A stretch of DNA of 64,000 bases from Halomonas qaidamensis. GTDB taxonomy: Bacteria; Pseudomonadota; Gammaproteobacteria; Pseudomonadales; Halomonadaceae. The DNA is taken from NCBI RefSeq assembly GCF_025917315.1, contig NZ_CP080627.1:1488001-1552000 (forward strand). The letters run 5' to 3'. Under the pieces are notes generated by a model. The model was given only the letters and a program-made list of their open reading frames with translations, ran no database searches and was not told the origin of the DNA. Of the stretch, positions 16,276 to 26,048 are shown piece after piece. How positions within the stretch are numbered: position 1 is the first letter of the stretch; every line of letters begins with the position of its first letter. The translations under genes were made by a program, and so were the position numbers.

Positions 16276-17580
16276 ATGAGCGGTTTAAACGCACAAGATG
16301 AAGCTCTTCAGCAATTGGCGGGGGGGGATGTGTCCGCTTATATCCAGGTGCTTGGACAAAGCGCTCGCGCAGCAGCTAAGGAGCTGCGTCGTGTTGACAC
16401 AGGGTTAAAGAATCGTGCGCTTGAGGCAATGGCACTTCGCCTGGCAGCCTCTCGACAAGTGATATTGGAAGCTAATGCGCTTGACTTGCAGCGTGGAAAA
16501 GAGAGTGGCTTAGACACTGCGTTGCTAGATCGTTTAGCGCTTAATGATGCGCGTATTGAAGCCATGATCGAAGGCCTTCATCAGGTGGCCGCTTTGCCAG
16601 ATCCTGTTGGAGAAATTGACGATATGCGCTATCGCCCGAGCGGCATTCAGGTGGGCAAAATGCGTGTTCCGATAGGCGTTATTGGCATCATTTATGAATC
16701 TCGTCCTAACGTTACTCTTGAGGCAGCTAGCTTATGCTTAAAGTCTGGTAATGCCTGCCTATTACGAGGGGGATCTGAGGCGAGTGCATCAAATGCCGCT
16801 ATTAGCCGCTGCATTCAGGAAGGATTAGCTGATGTGGGCCTGCCCTCTGCGTCTGTGCAGGTCGTTGTCACGACTGACCGGGCGGCGGTGGGAGCGATGA
16901 TTAGCATGCCTGATTATGTTGACGTCATTATTCCGAGAGGAGGAAAGTCACTGATCGAACGTATTTCCCGTGAGGCCACGGTACCGGTTATTAAGCACCT
17001 CGACGGCGTGTGTCATGTTTACATTGACACTACCGCAGACCCCGCTAAAGCGATGGCTATCGCGGTGAATGCGAAAACGCATCGCTACGGTACCTGCAAT
17101 ACGATGGAAACTCTGTTAGTTGATGCACCGATCGCCGATATTGTGCTGCCCGAGCTGGCGCGTGCTTACGCCGAGCACAATGTAGAACTACGTGGTTGCG
17201 AGCGTACACGGGCGTTGTTGCCGCAAGCAGCGTTGGCCACAGAAGAAGACTGGGGTGCTGAGTATCTTGCGCCTATTTTAGCGATTAAAGTTGTTGATGG
17301 TATGGATGAGGCTATCCAGCATATTGAGCAATATGGCTCCCATCATACCGATGCCATTGTGACTCAAGATATCAGTCTGGCGAGACGCTTCATGGCAGAG
17401 GTGGACTCGAGTTCAGTTATCGTAAATGCTTCTACACGCTTTGCTGATGGCTTCGAGTATGGGCTGGGCGCAGAAATTGGTATCTCAACCGATAAGCTGC
17501 ATGCGCGAGGTCCGGTGGGATTAGAAGGGCTCACAACGCAAAAATATGTCGTGTTTGGAGATGGGCAAGTTAGGCAATGA
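16276..17580 (+). CDS. proA: Gamma-glutamyl phosphate reductase ProA
   Basis: This 434-residue NADPH-dependent enzyme makes glutamate-5-semialdehyde in proline synthesis. The catalytic Cys274 is in [12 protein letters not shown]. Other family blocks are [15 protein letters not shown] and HTDAIVT near the C-terminus. A GGGAG site precedes the ATG. proB is not beside it. In this lineage proA heads the nadD-rsfS-rlmH block, and here its stop overlaps the nadD start by four bases. Proline is an osmoprotectant in halophiles, so this step may matter for salt response, but nothing in the sequence shows that. Confidence 0.97.
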   Translation: MSGLNAQDEALQQLAGGDVSAYIQVLGQSARAAAKELRRVDTGLKNRALEAMALRLAASRQVILEANALDLQRGKESGLDTALLDRLALNDARIEAMIEGLHQVAALPDPVGEIDDMRYRPSGIQVGKMRVPIGVIGIIYESRPNVTLEAASLCLKSGNACLLRGGSEASASNAAISRCIQEGLADVGLPSASVQVVVTTDRAAVGAMISMPDYVDVIIPRGGKSLIERISREATVPVIKHLDGVCHVYIDTTADPAKAMAIAVNAKTHRYGTCNTMETLLVDAPIADIVLPELARAYAEHNVELRGCERTRALLPQAALATEEDWGAEYLAPILAIKVVDGMDEAIQHIEQYGSHHTDAIVTQDISLARRFMAEVDSSSVIVNASTRFADGFEYGLGAEIGISTDKLHARGPVGLEGLTTQKYVVFGDGQVRQ

Positions 17581-18236
17581 ATTCAACACCCACACGAATA
17601 GGTATGCTGGGAGGAACCTTTGATCCTGTGCATTTGGGGCATTTGCGAAGCGCCATTGAGGTTCGTGAAGCCCTGAAACTCGATCGTCTGCATATGATTC
17701 CAGCACCTCAGCCCCCCTTGCGTGGTACGCCTCAGGTTTCGCCGGTGCAACGCTTAGAATTATTAACGCTTGGTATCGGCGATACGCCCGGTGTAGTGGC
17801 AGATGATCGTGAGTTACGTCGAGAGGGGCCTTCATATAGCGTCGATACACTTGTCGAGCTGCGGCAAGCGTATGGTGATAGCGCTCGACTAGTGATGATT
17901 ATCGGGTTTGATGCTTTTCTGCGATTAGCCAAATGGCACAACGTCAATCAGATATTCTCTCTGGCGCATCTGGTGGTTATCGCACGGCCGGGTTATAGCA
18001 CCTCCTGGCCTGATGCGTTAAGGGAACTGGTGGGTGATCGTGAAGTCGATAGTGTAGATGAACTGATGCTATGCCCGAATGGCAACATCCTTACGTTAGC
18101 TCTTCCCTCTATGATGGCCATCTCGGCGACATACATAAGAGAGCGTTTGCAACAGGGCAAAAGCGTACGCTATTTACTGCCTGAGGCCGTTGAAGAAGTC
18201 ATTCTTCAGCATGGTTTATATCATTCTCACGAATAG
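17577..18236 (+). CDS. nadD: Nicotinate-nucleotide adenylyltransferase NadD
   Basis: This 219-residue cytoplasmic enzyme makes deamido-NAD from nicotinate mononucleotide and ATP. The nucleotidyltransferase motif [13 protein letters not shown] (HxGH) lies at residues 11-23 and the SATYIRERL block near the C-terminus completes the ATP site. The ATG overlaps the proA stop. The 105 bases before rsfS are the only sizeable gap in this block and may hold an internal promoter. Confidence 0.96.
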   Translation: MNSTPTRIGMLGGTFDPVHLGHLRSAIEVREALKLDRLHMIPAPQPPLRGTPQVSPVQRLELLTLGIGDTPGVVADDRELRREGPSYSVDTLVELRQAYGDSARLVMIIGFDAFLRLAKWHNVNQIFSLAHLVVIARPGYSTSWPDALRELVGDREVDSVDELMLCPNGNILTLALPSMMAISATYIRERLQQGKSVRYLLPEAVEEVILQHGLYHSHE

Positions 18237-18341
18237 CGCTGGCAGTCATGAAAGAAGCCGTTACAATGGCCGGCTTACTGATTGAATCACCGAGCTTGCT
18301 ATTGTTGAGCTTATTACGACAAGGGGTTGCCTTTAGGAGCC

Positions 18342-18728
18342 ATGCACATCGATACACTTAAAAATCTAGCGGTTGATGCCCTAGAAGAACTTAAAGCACG
18401 TGATATTACCCAGCTAGATGTTTCCAAGCTGACTGAAGTTACCGATCTGATGCTGATTGCCAGCGGTACCTCTACCCGTCATGTATCTGCTCTAGCGCAG
18501 AACGTAGTCGAGAAAGCCAAAGCAGCAGGTCTTAAGCCTCGCGGTGTCGAAGGTGGTGACAATGCCGATTGGGTGCTGGTAGATCTGGGTGACGTAGTTG
18601 TTCACATCATGTTACCTGAAGCGCGAGTGCTCTATGATCTTGAGCGTTTATGGGCAGATTTGCCCAATGATGCTGGAGCGATTGGTGAATCACTGAAGCG
18701 GTTTGAAGAGCGGGCTACGATGTCATGA
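18342..18728 (+). CDS. rsfS: Ribosome silencing factor RsfS
   Basis: This 128-residue protein of the Iojap/RsfS family binds ribosomal protein uL14 and blocks joining of the subunits when nutrients are low. The family core is visible: ALEELKARDITQLDV, SGTSTRHVSALAQNV, GDNADWVLVDLGDVVVHIM. I start at ATG 18342, which fits family length. An in-frame TTG at 18327 would add five residues. The GGAG before the ATG is unusually close (two bases). The stop overlaps rlmH by four bases. Confidence 0.94.
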   Translation: MHIDTLKNLAVDALEELKARDITQLDVSKLTEVTDLMLIASGTSTRHVSALAQNVVEKAKAAGLKPRGVEGGDNADWVLVDLGDVVVHIMLPEARVLYDLERLWADLPNDAGAIGESLKRFEERATMS

Positions 18729-19192
18729 AGATTCGGCTGTTAGCGGTGGGTAACAAAATGCCTGGATGGGTGGAAGAAGGTGTTGAGACCTACCGCAAAC
18801 GGCTACCGCGGGATTTCACACTTGAAATTGAAGAAATCCCATTGGGTCAGCGTGGTAAAAATGCTGATATCGTTAAGGCGCGTGCACAAGAAGCCCAGCG
18901 TATTCGTGACAAGCTTCGTGGTGACGAGTATATCGTGGCACTTGAAGTTAAGGGTAAAACCTGGAGTACCGAGCAACTGGCTAGCGAGGCAGATGCTTGG
19001 CGCATGCTAGGCAAAGATATTGTGCTGTTGGTGGGAGGTCCTGATGGTTTGGAGCCATCGCTCTCAGCAATGGCAGATAAAGCGTGGTCTTTATCGCCTC
19101 TCACGTTACCGCATCCTTTAGTACGCATCATGCTGGCTGAGCAGCTTTACCGAGCCTGGACCCTGTTAGTAGGTCATCCCTATCATCGATAA
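18725..19192 (+). CDS. rlmH: 23S rRNA (pseudouridine-1915-N3)-methyltransferase RlmH
   Basis: This 155-residue SPOUT methyltransferase has exactly the usual length. The knotted AdoMet site (VLLVGGPDGL) and the C-terminal LSPLTLPHPLVRIMLAEQLYRAW block are diagnostic. It methylates a pseudouridine in helix 69 of assembled ribosomes. It overlaps rsfS, and the two form a ribosome-maturation pair conserved across bacteria. Confidence 0.97.
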   Translation: MKIRLLAVGNKMPGWVEEGVETYRKRLPRDFTLEIEEIPLGQRGKNADIVKARAQEAQRIRDKLRGDEYIVALEVKGKTWSTEQLASEADAWRMLGKDIVLLVGGPDGLEPSLSAMADKAWSLSPLTLPHPLVRIMLAEQLYRAWTLLVGHPYHR

Positions 19193-19227
19193 TTGCTTTT
19201 CGTCTGATTTGAGAGTCATCGTTACCC

Positions 19228-21135
19228 ATGCCTAAGCGCCGTGACACGCTTAAAAACCCTGAGCAAGAATTACGTATTTTTCGTGTCAGGGCGCTGCTTG
19301 CTGTTCTAGTAGTGATTGTTTTGACGGGATTGTTGACCGGGCGGTTAGCATATTTACAGATCGTGCAGCACGATTTGTATAGCACTCGCTCTGAAAAAAA
19401 CCGTGTTCGCGTTGAACCGCTACCACCTAATCGTGGGCTGATTTACGATCGCAATGGTGTTCTTCTTGCTGAGAACCGTCCTACCTATAACCTCACATTA
19501 GTCCGCGAACGTGTCGATGACCTAGACGAAACGTTAGCTCTTTTAGTGGAGCTTCTAGACTTACCTGAAGATGACATTGACGCGTTCAATGTGCGTTCAA
19601 GGCAACGTCAGCGTCCGTTTCAGCCTGCGCTATTAATGAGCGATTTGAGTGAAGACCAGATCGCACGGCTAGCGGTGAATCGACATCGCCTGCCAGGGGT
19701 TGAAGTAGAAGCCCAGCTGCTCCGTTATTATCCCGACGCTGAAATGATGGCTCATGCACTAGGATACGTGGGGCGCATCAACGCAGAAGAGTTGCAAACT
19801 CTCGATGCTGGGCGATATGCGGGGACACACTTTATTGGTAAAACCGGCGTTGAGCGTTTTTACGAAACAGAACTGCATGGCCAAGCCGGGCTACGTAAAG
19901 TGGAAACGAATGCACGTGGGCGTGTACTTAGAGAGCTTGGACGTACTGACCCAGTGCCTGGGGAAAACCTTACGCTAACGCTTGATAAGTCAATGCAAAT
20001 GTTGGCGTATGAGCTGTTGGATGGAAGGCGTGGTTCTATCGTTGCTATCGTGCCTGGCACGGGTGAAATTCTCGCGATGGTCTCGACACCTGGTTTCGAT
20101 AGTAATCAATTTGTAACGGGAATTGATGTCGCTTCCTATCGAGGCCTACAGGAAAATATCGACTTGCCGCTGTTTAATCGAGCCATTCGTGGTCATTACC
20201 CGCCAGGTTCAACTATTAAACCTTTTTTAGCGCTTGCGGGGCTGGTTGAAGGGGTTATTACCCCGGATAGTACCATTAGCGACCCAGGATTTTATCAATT
20301 ACCTAATGATTCACGTCGTTATCGTAACTGGCTACGCTGGGGGCATGGGCGGGTCGATATGGAGCGCTCGATTGCTGTTTCAAACAACACGTATTACTAC
20401 TCACTTGCCCATGACCTAGGTATAGATAATCTGCATGAGCAAATGTCTAATTTTGGCTTTGGCCAGCGCGTTGCACATGATGTTCAGGGTGAAAGTACTG
20501 GACTAATGCCGTCTCGTGATTGGAAGCGCGCGCGTTTCAATCAGCCCTGGTATCCCGGTGAAACACTTTCAGTAGGTATCGGCCAGGGCTACTGGCAGGT
20601 AACACCGTTACAGTTGGCGAGTGCAACTGCCACCTTGGCAAATCGTGGTCATTGGGTAAAACCGCGTCTTGCGTTAGAAATTGGTGACGAACCCGTAGCT
20701 CTCGATTTGCCGGACACGCTACCTGATATTCAGTTAGATAATGAGAATTGGTGGAGTCGTGTTTTTAGTGGCATGGAAAAAGTTATCAGTGGTAACGAAG
20801 GCACCGCACGGCGAACAGGAGTAGGGCTTGAGTATCGTATGGGCGGTAAATCAGGTACTGCCCAGGTATTTTCGCTGGGGCAAGATCAGCGGTATAACGC
20901 TGAAGAGCTTGAGGAGCGCCTGCGCGATCACGCGCTCTTTATGGCGTTTGCACCGCTTGAAGATCCACAAATTGCGGTATCAGTCATTGTTGAAAATGCC
21001 GGTGGAGGCAGTACGCATGCTGCGCACTTAGCACGTGCGATGACGGATGCATGGTTATTAAACGATGATGCGCCGGACGTTGAAGAGGTTAAGGAAGTAC
21101 TGGAAGAAGATACTGCTAACGTGGAGGGCAATTAA
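19228..21135 (+). CDS. mrdA: Penicillin-binding protein 2 (peptidoglycan transpeptidase)
   Basis: This 635-residue class B PBP cross-links septum-independent wall in the elongasome. One transmembrane helix (residues 20-42) is followed by the pedestal domain (NRGLIYDRNG) and the transpeptidase domain. Active-site motifs are S328-T-I-K331, SNN, and KSGTAQ. The stop overlaps the rodA start by one base, matching its obligate partnership with the RodA glycosyltransferase. It is the target of mecillinam (family knowledge). Confidence 0.97.
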   Translation: MPKRRDTLKNPEQELRIFRVRALLAVLVVIVLTGLLTGRLAYLQIVQHDLYSTRSEKNRVRVEPLPPNRGLIYDRNGVLLAENRPTYNLTLVRERVDDLDETLALLVELLDLPEDDIDAFNVRSRQRQRPFQPALLMSDLSEDQIARLAVNRHRLPGVEVEAQLLRYYPDAEMMAHALGYVGRINAEELQTLDAGRYAGTHFIGKTGVERFYETELHGQAGLRKVETNARGRVLRELGRTDPVPGENLTLTLDKSMQMLAYELLDGRRGSIVAIVPGTGEILAMVSTPGFDSNQFVTGIDVASYRGLQENIDLPLFNRAIRGHYPPGSTIKPFLALAGLVEGVITPDSTISDPGFYQLPNDSRRYRNWLRWGHGRVDMERSIAVSNNTYYYSLAHDLGIDNLHEQMSNFGFGQRVAHDVQGESTGLMPSRDWKRARFNQPWYPGETLSVGIGQGYWQVTPLQLASATATLANRGHWVKPRLALEIGDEPVALDLPDTLPDIQLDNENWWSRVFSGMEKVISGNEGTARRTGVGLEYRMGGKSGTAQVFSLGQDQRYNAEELEERLRDHALFMAFAPLEDPQIAVSVIVENAGGGSTHAAHLARAMTDAWLLNDDAPDVEEVKEVLEEDTANVEGN

Positions 21136-22298
21136 TGCGGTCATGGCCAGCGATTTCTCATCCGTTACGCCGTTACCCCGTCCGCCCTCCGGATAGCGGT
21201 ATTGCTAGGCGCAAAAGCATTTGGGAACGTATCCATCTTGATCCATGGCTATTAGGTTTGTTGCTGTTGCTAATGGGGGGTGGGTTGTTAGTGCTTTATA
21301 GCGCTTCTGGGCAACGTATTGATACCGTAATTGCGCAAGCGATCCGTTTTTGCATAGCTATTGTTGTTATGGTCGTTATTGCGCAATTTTCGCCGTCTAC
21401 TTTTTTGCGCTGGGCCCCCTTAGCATATGGCGTTGGGTTGGCCATGTTATTGGCGGTGGAAATTGCTGGTGATGTGGGTATGGGGGCAAAGCGGTGGCTG
21501 GTCATCCCTGGTGTCATTCGTTTTCAGCCGTCAGAAATGATGAAGTTAGCAGTGCCGTTAATGGTTGCCGCGTATTTGAATCGGTGCCAACTGCCACCGC
21601 GTTTCAGAGATATTGTAGTATGCGCGGTCATCATTGGTTTGCCCGTGGTACTCACCGCTATCCAGCCGGACCTTGGAACATCATTGTTAGTGGCTAGCGC
21701 AGCGGTCATTGTAGTGCTTTTGGCAGGTCTTTCCTGGCGTTTAATTGGTTTGATCGGGGCCTTAATAGCGGCAGGACTTCCCGTTTTATGGATGAATATG
21801 CATAACTACCAACGGCAACGGGTCTTAACCTTTTTAGACCCGGACAGCGATCCATTGGGGTCAGGTTGGAATATTATTCAATCAACCACGGCCATAGGTA
21901 GCGGTGGCTTGTGGGGGAAGGGGTGGCTAGAGGGAACCCAGTCTCAGTTAGAGTTTCTACCCGAGCGACATACTGATTTTATTATTGCCGTTTTAGGTGA
22001 AGAATTTGGCTTAGTCGGCATGCTGGTGCTACTGGCCCTTTATGTCATGATTGTGGCACGAGGTCTTTGGCTGGCTACTTCTTCCCAAGATACCTTTGGG
22101 CGACTATTTGCTGGCAGCATTATCCTGACATTTTTTATCTATGTATTCGTTAATGTGGGCATGGTGAGCGGTATTTTACCTGTCGTTGGCGTACCACTGC
22201 CGCTTGTAAGCTATGGAGGGACATCCAGCGTGACCTTACTGGCAGGGTTCGGTATTCTCATGTCAATACATGCCCATCGGCGGTTGTTACCGCGTTAA
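21135..22298 (+). CDS. rodA: Peptidoglycan glycosyltransferase RodA (SEDS)
   Basis: This 387-residue inner-membrane SEDS protein has about ten transmembrane helices. Family blocks seen are QPSEMMKLAVPL, QPDLGTSL, and LPERHTDFIIAVLGEEFG in the large periplasmic loop, with LVSYGGTS at the end. It polymerises lipid II into glycan strands for rod-shape elongation with PBP2. The first 35 residues form a cytoplasmic, Arg/Pro-rich tail longer than in E. coli. Confidence 0.96.
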   Translation: MRSWPAISHPLRRYPVRPPDSGIARRKSIWERIHLDPWLLGLLLLLMGGGLLVLYSASGQRIDTVIAQAIRFCIAIVVMVVIAQFSPSTFLRWAPLAYGVGLAMLLAVEIAGDVGMGAKRWLVIPGVIRFQPSEMMKLAVPLMVAAYLNRCQLPPRFRDIVVCAVIIGLPVVLTAIQPDLGTSLLVASAAVIVVLLAGLSWRLIGLIGALIAAGLPVLWMNMHNYQRQRVLTFLDPDSDPLGSGWNIIQSTTAIGSGGLWGKGWLEGTQSQLEFLPERHTDFIIAVLGEEFGLVGMLVLLALYVMIVARGLWLATSSQDTFGRLFAGSIILTFFIYVFVNVGMVSGILPVVGVPLPLVSYGGTSSVTLLAGFGILMSIHAHRRLLPR

Positions 22299-22345
22299 TA
22301 TCAAATGGATAAGCAGCGGTGCTTTTTCACAGGAGTGGTGAGTTA

Positions 22346-23359
22346 ATGAACTGGGCCCGAATTCAAGCAGGCGGCTGTGTGACAGCTATGCTACTGGCGT
22401 GTTCTACAAGTACCTGGGCTGATGGTGCGTCGACGTTTGATCCGCAGCAGCACGCAGGCACTCAACTGTTAGTTGACGAGTTAGCAGCGCAAGGAATACC
22501 CGCAGATTGGCTAATCGAAACCCTCAATCAAGCCAGTTTTAGCCAAACGGTGTTAGACGCGATGGAAGGCGCTGCCGAACGTCGCTTAAGGTGGCATGAG
22601 TATCGCGATATATTCTTAACACAACAACGCATTGAAGAAGGCGCTGATTTCATTAATGAGTACGAGGATGCCCTTGCACAAGCTGAAGATGTGTATGGCG
22701 TTCCTCCTGAGGTTATTGCTGCCATTATTGGTGTTGAAACCTATTACGGTAAGCATAAAGGCCGCCATCGTGTACTAGACTCATTGGCCACACTGGCGTT
22801 TTACCACCCGGTTCGTGGCGGCTTTTTCCGAGGCGAGCTAGCGGCTTTTCTGAAAATTGCCTACGAGCAAGGCGTCGAAGCTGATGAGCTTTATGGATCG
22901 TATGCAGGGGCAATGGGGTATCCCCAGTTTATTCCTACTAGTTATGAGGCCTATGCTGTTGATTTCGATGGCGATGGTATACGAGATTTATGGGAAAACC
23001 CGGTTGATGCAATTGGCAGTGTGGCAAATTACTTCGCTGTACATGGCTGGCAGCGTGATGGGGTCATTTATCATGAGGCCAATGGTCCTGATGTAGCCCC
23101 TGAATCGCTGCCTATTAATCAAACCAGTAAACCCGTGGTTACTGTATCTGAATCAATCGAGGCTGGCATTGAACCACAGAGTGCGCTTGATCCTGAGTTA
23201 CTTGTAGTGCCTTTAAGGCTAGAGCTTGCCGATGAAAGTATCCGGTATCGTTTAGGGGAGTATAACTTTTACGTTATTACTCGCTATAACCATAGCCATC
23301 TCTATGCAATGGCGGTGGCGGAATTATCGGAAGCCATTGAGCAGCAAGTTGAGGACTAA
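22346..23359 (+). CDS. mltB: Membrane-bound lytic transglycosylase MltB
   Basis: This 337-residue enzyme cleaves glycan strands to 1,6-anhydro-muropeptides. Start ATG 22346 is preceded by AGGAG; a GTG 27 bases earlier is in frame but less likely. The lipobox LLAC places the lipidated cysteine at residue 19, giving an outer-membrane lipoprotein. The catalytic glutamate lies in IGVETYYGKHKG, followed by the family block SYAGAMGYPQFIPTSY. It sits between rodA and rlpA in the wall-elongation operon. Confidence 0.94.
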   Translation: MNWARIQAGGCVTAMLLACSTSTWADGASTFDPQQHAGTQLLVDELAAQGIPADWLIETLNQASFSQTVLDAMEGAAERRLRWHEYRDIFLTQQRIEEGADFINEYEDALAQAEDVYGVPPEVIAAIIGVETYYGKHKGRHRVLDSLATLAFYHPVRGGFFRGELAAFLKIAYEQGVEADELYGSYAGAMGYPQFIPTSYEAYAVDFDGDGIRDLWENPVDAIGSVANYFAVHGWQRDGVIYHEANGPDVAPESLPINQTSKPVVTVSESIEAGIEPQSALDPELLVVPLRLELADESIRYRLGEYNFYVITRYNHSHLYAMAVAELSEAIEQQVED

Positions 23360-23361
23360 AC

Positions 23362-24348
23362 ATGAGAACAGTGCTGTCTGAAGCTCGCAGTATCGGTGGC
23401 GCAGTGGTCATCATGGCGTTGGTTAGCGGTTGTGCCAGCCAGGAAGCCAAACAAAGTAGCGTTGACAAGAATCAACCAATTAGCGCGCCTGCCTCTACTA
23501 GTACAGGCGGAGCGAGTGGTGGTGTGCAAAACAGCGGTTCATCAACAGGTGAGCGCTATGCTATGACTGGGGATGCCTATCCGTTGGAGCCGCCGGATGT
23601 GAGCAAAGTGCCAGATGCAGAGCCTCGTATTGAACCGCTTTCACGTGCTGGAAATCGCTCCACCTATGAAGTGTGGGGAGAAACCTATCACGTATTGCCA
23701 GACGCAAAAGGCTATGCTCAACAGGGTACGGCTTCTTGGTACGGTGAAAAATTTCACGGCTATGCCACGTCAAACGGTGAAATTTATGACATGTATAAAA
23801 TGTCTGCTGCACACCGTTCGTTGCCATTACCCACTTTTGCGCGCGTGACCAGCTTAGATAACGGCCGCTCTGTTATTGTTCGCATCAATGATCGTGGGCC
23901 TTTTCATAGTGATCGTGAAATTGACCTTTCCTATGCAGCGGCTGCACGGCTAGGCTTTTTAGATAATGGCACTGGCGCCGTTCGCGTTGAGGCTATTGAG
24001 CCTGAACAATGGCTGGCACAGCAAGGTAGGGGGGGCAGTAGTGGAGCAGCTAATGCAGTTTCCTCGATACCTCCTGAGGTGAATGCGCAGCCTGTAAGAG
24101 AGGCTGCTGTACAGCGATCAATGGCAACCGATGATGCCATTTATCTACAAATTGCGGCGCTGGGTAGTGAAGAGGGTGCTCAGCAGTTACAGCGGCGCCT
24201 GGTCGATGAGCTGCCGCATAAAGTACGGGTGATGAGTGATACAGGTGTGCACCGTGTGCAAGTCGGGCCAGTGAGTCCTACGCAGGAACCCCAGGCACGC
24301 GAAGAACTACGTCGGGCTGGCTTTCCACAAGTATTTATCGTGAGATAG
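23362..24348 (+). CDS. rlpA: Septal ring lytic transglycosylase RlpA
   Basis: This 328-residue lipoprotein has lipobox VSGC near residue 28. A low-complexity Ser/Gly linker follows. The double-psi beta-barrel domain runs from about 117 to 205 (GTASWYGEKFHGYATSNGE; RVNDRGPF-like RINDRGPF), and a SPOR domain binding denuded glycans lies at 255-328. In Pseudomonas, RlpA cleaves stem-less glycan at division sites. It starts three bases after mltB. Confidence 0.95.
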   Translation: MRTVLSEARSIGGAVVIMALVSGCASQEAKQSSVDKNQPISAPASTSTGGASGGVQNSGSSTGERYAMTGDAYPLEPPDVSKVPDAEPRIEPLSRAGNRSTYEVWGETYHVLPDAKGYAQQGTASWYGEKFHGYATSNGEIYDMYKMSAAHRSLPLPTFARVTSLDNGRSVIVRINDRGPFHSDREIDLSYAAAARLGFLDNGTGAVRVEAIEPEQWLAQQGRGGSSGAANAVSSIPPEVNAQPVREAAVQRSMATDDAIYLQIAALGSEEGAQQLQRRLVDELPHKVRVMSDTGVHRVQVGPVSPTQEPQAREELRRAGFPQVFIVR

Positions 24349-24417
24349 TTCACCCCATTTATTAGCTAAAATAACGTGCTTTGTTAACGTTTTTTATTTT
24401 TTTATGAGAAGTTAGTA

Positions 24418-25617
24418 ATGAATGTATTGATGTCTATTCGCCGTACTGCCGGGCTTTGTTTGTTTGCGGTTTTTGCCGCGGTTGTTTCTCCGGCTGTTGC
24501 TCAGGTGATCCCCCAGCCGCAGACAATTATTCCTTCAGCCCCTCAGCTTGCAGCGAGTTCCTGGATTTTGATGGACGCTAACAGCGGCCGGATTCTTGCT
24601 GAGCATAATTCTGACGAGCGTTTGCCGCCAGCAAGCCTCACCAAGCTGATGACCGCTTATTTGGTAGAGCGTGAGTTAGATCGGGGCACGATTAGCTTGA
24701 CGGATATGATTAATGTCAGTGAGAAAGCTTGGCGTACCGGTGGCTCCAAGATGTTCATTGAAGTGGGAGATCGTGTCTCTGTCGATGACCTGCTGCATGG
24801 TATTATTATTGTGTCGGGCAATGATGCAAGTGTAGCAATGGCTGAGCATCTGGCTGGCGGTGAAACACCCTTTGCCGATTTAATGAACCAGCACGCGACG
24901 CGTCTGGGGATGCATAACACTAATTTCCAAAATGCGACGGGTCTTCCTGGCGATAATCATTACTCAACCGCCCGGGATATGGCGCTGTTATCACAGCATA
25001 TTATTAACGACTATCCTGAGCATTACGCTATTTACTCTCAGCGCAACTTTGCTTTTGGTGGTATCGATCAACCGAACCGTAACCGGTTGTTATGGCGTGA
25101 TCCTAGTGTCGATGGCTTAAAAACTGGGTGGACAACGGAAGCGGGTTATTGTTTGGTTTCTTCGGCTCAGCGTGATGGAATGCGTTTGATTTCAGTCGTG
25201 ATGGGTACCAACTCGGAAGAGGCGAGGGCGCAAGAAACGCAAAAGCTCCTAAGTTACGGTTTCCGCTTCTATGAGACGATGAAGCTCTATGAGCGGGGTG
25301 CTGTACTTGCAACGCCGCGCATTTGGGGCGGCGATAGTAACGAGTTACGTGTAGGCGTGGATGAAGAAGTATTTATGACGCTACCGCGTAATCGTAATGA
25401 AGAGCTGCGTGCCCGTCTAAATTTAAATGCTGATCTTCAAGCGCCAGTGGCTGTTGGCGATGAAGTGGGTACCTTAGAAGTTTATTTAGGTGAAGAAGTG
25501 GTGGGAGAGCGCCAGTTAGTGGCTCTTGAAAATGTCGAAGAGGGCGGTTTTTTTAAGCGCCTATTTGACCAAGTGAGGCGGTTTTTCAGTGGTTTGATCA
25601 GTAACTTTACCGATTAA
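24418..25617 (+). CDS. dacA: D-alanyl-D-alanine carboxypeptidase DacA (PBP5/6 type)
   Basis: This 399-residue protein has a signal peptide to about residue 29. The catalytic tetrad S73-LT-K76, SGN and KTG (in LKTGWT) are present. The C-terminal beta-domain ends in an amphipathic helix (KRLFDQVRRFFSGL) that anchors PBP5 proteins to the inner membrane. It trims pentapeptides and so sets cross-link level. The ribosome-binding site is weak (GAGAAG), and an in-frame ATG four codons later is possible. The 69-base gap from rlpA is T-rich. Confidence 0.95.
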   Translation: MNVLMSIRRTAGLCLFAVFAAVVSPAVAQVIPQPQTIIPSAPQLAASSWILMDANSGRILAEHNSDERLPPASLTKLMTAYLVERELDRGTISLTDMINVSEKAWRTGGSKMFIEVGDRVSVDDLLHGIIIVSGNDASVAMAEHLAGGETPFADLMNQHATRLGMHNTNFQNATGLPGDNHYSTARDMALLSQHIINDYPEHYAIYSQRNFAFGGIDQPNRNRLLWRDPSVDGLKTGWTTEAGYCLVSSAQRDGMRLISVVMGTNSEEARAQETQKLLSYGFRFYETMKLYERGAVLATPRIWGGDSNELRVGVDEEVFMTLPRNRNEELRARLNLNADLQAPVAVGDEVGTLEVYLGEEVVGERQLVALENVEEGGFFKRLFDQVRRFFSGLISNFTD

Positions 25618-25626
25618 CAGAAGCAC

Positions 25627-25662
25627 GCTTAAGTGCAAAATTTTTCTATTTTGCACTTAAGC
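25627..25662. terminator. 14-base perfect inverted repeat after dacA
   Basis: A perfect 14-base stem (25627-25640 with 25649-25662) has an eight-base loop and lies ten bases after the dacA stop. The inner half is A/T. It lacks a T run after the stem, so it may be an mRNA-protecting 3' end or a weak terminator that separates dacA from ybeD. Confidence 0.6.
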
Positions 25663-25734
25663 TATTAATCTTATAAAGCTGTATTGCACTCCTATTTTAT
25701 ACACACATATCCATATTCCGTGTAAAGGCGAGTT

Positions 25735-26046
25735 ATGAAAAAAGGCGCGAAAAATGGACTGAGAGATTTACGTCAGGCCGAAGTAACCGAGCCACCTAAA
25801 ATCACATTTCCCTGTGATTATTCATTAAAAGTAGTCGGTGATGCTGCCGAAGATTTCCCTGCCTGTGTTTGCCAAGTAATCATCAAGCATGCCCCTGACT
25901 TCGATGAGGCTACTCTTCAAGTGGTCGAGAGTCGCAACGGTCGTTTCCAATCTGTACGTGTCACGATTGTAGCTACCGGTGAACCTCAGCTAAGCCAACT
26001 TTTTGATGATTTAAAAGCGACGGGTCGCGTACATATGGTGGTATAG
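25735..26046 (+). CDS. ybeD: YbeD family protein (DUF493), lipoate-associated
   Basis: This 103-residue protein has a C-terminal ACT-like alpha/beta domain ([32 protein letters not shown]) typical of YbeD/DUF493. The role is not settled; it is almost always next to lipB, so a regulatory part in lipoate metabolism is inferred. A purine-rich site (AAAGGCGAG) precedes the ATG. It starts 117 bases after dacA and two bases before lipB. Confidence 0.9.
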   Translation: MKKGAKNGLRDLRQAEVTEPPKITFPCDYSLKVVGDAAEDFPACVCQVIIKHAPDFDEATLQVVESRNGRFQSVRVTIVATGEPQLSQLFDDLKATGRVHMVV

Positions 26047-26048
26047 CC

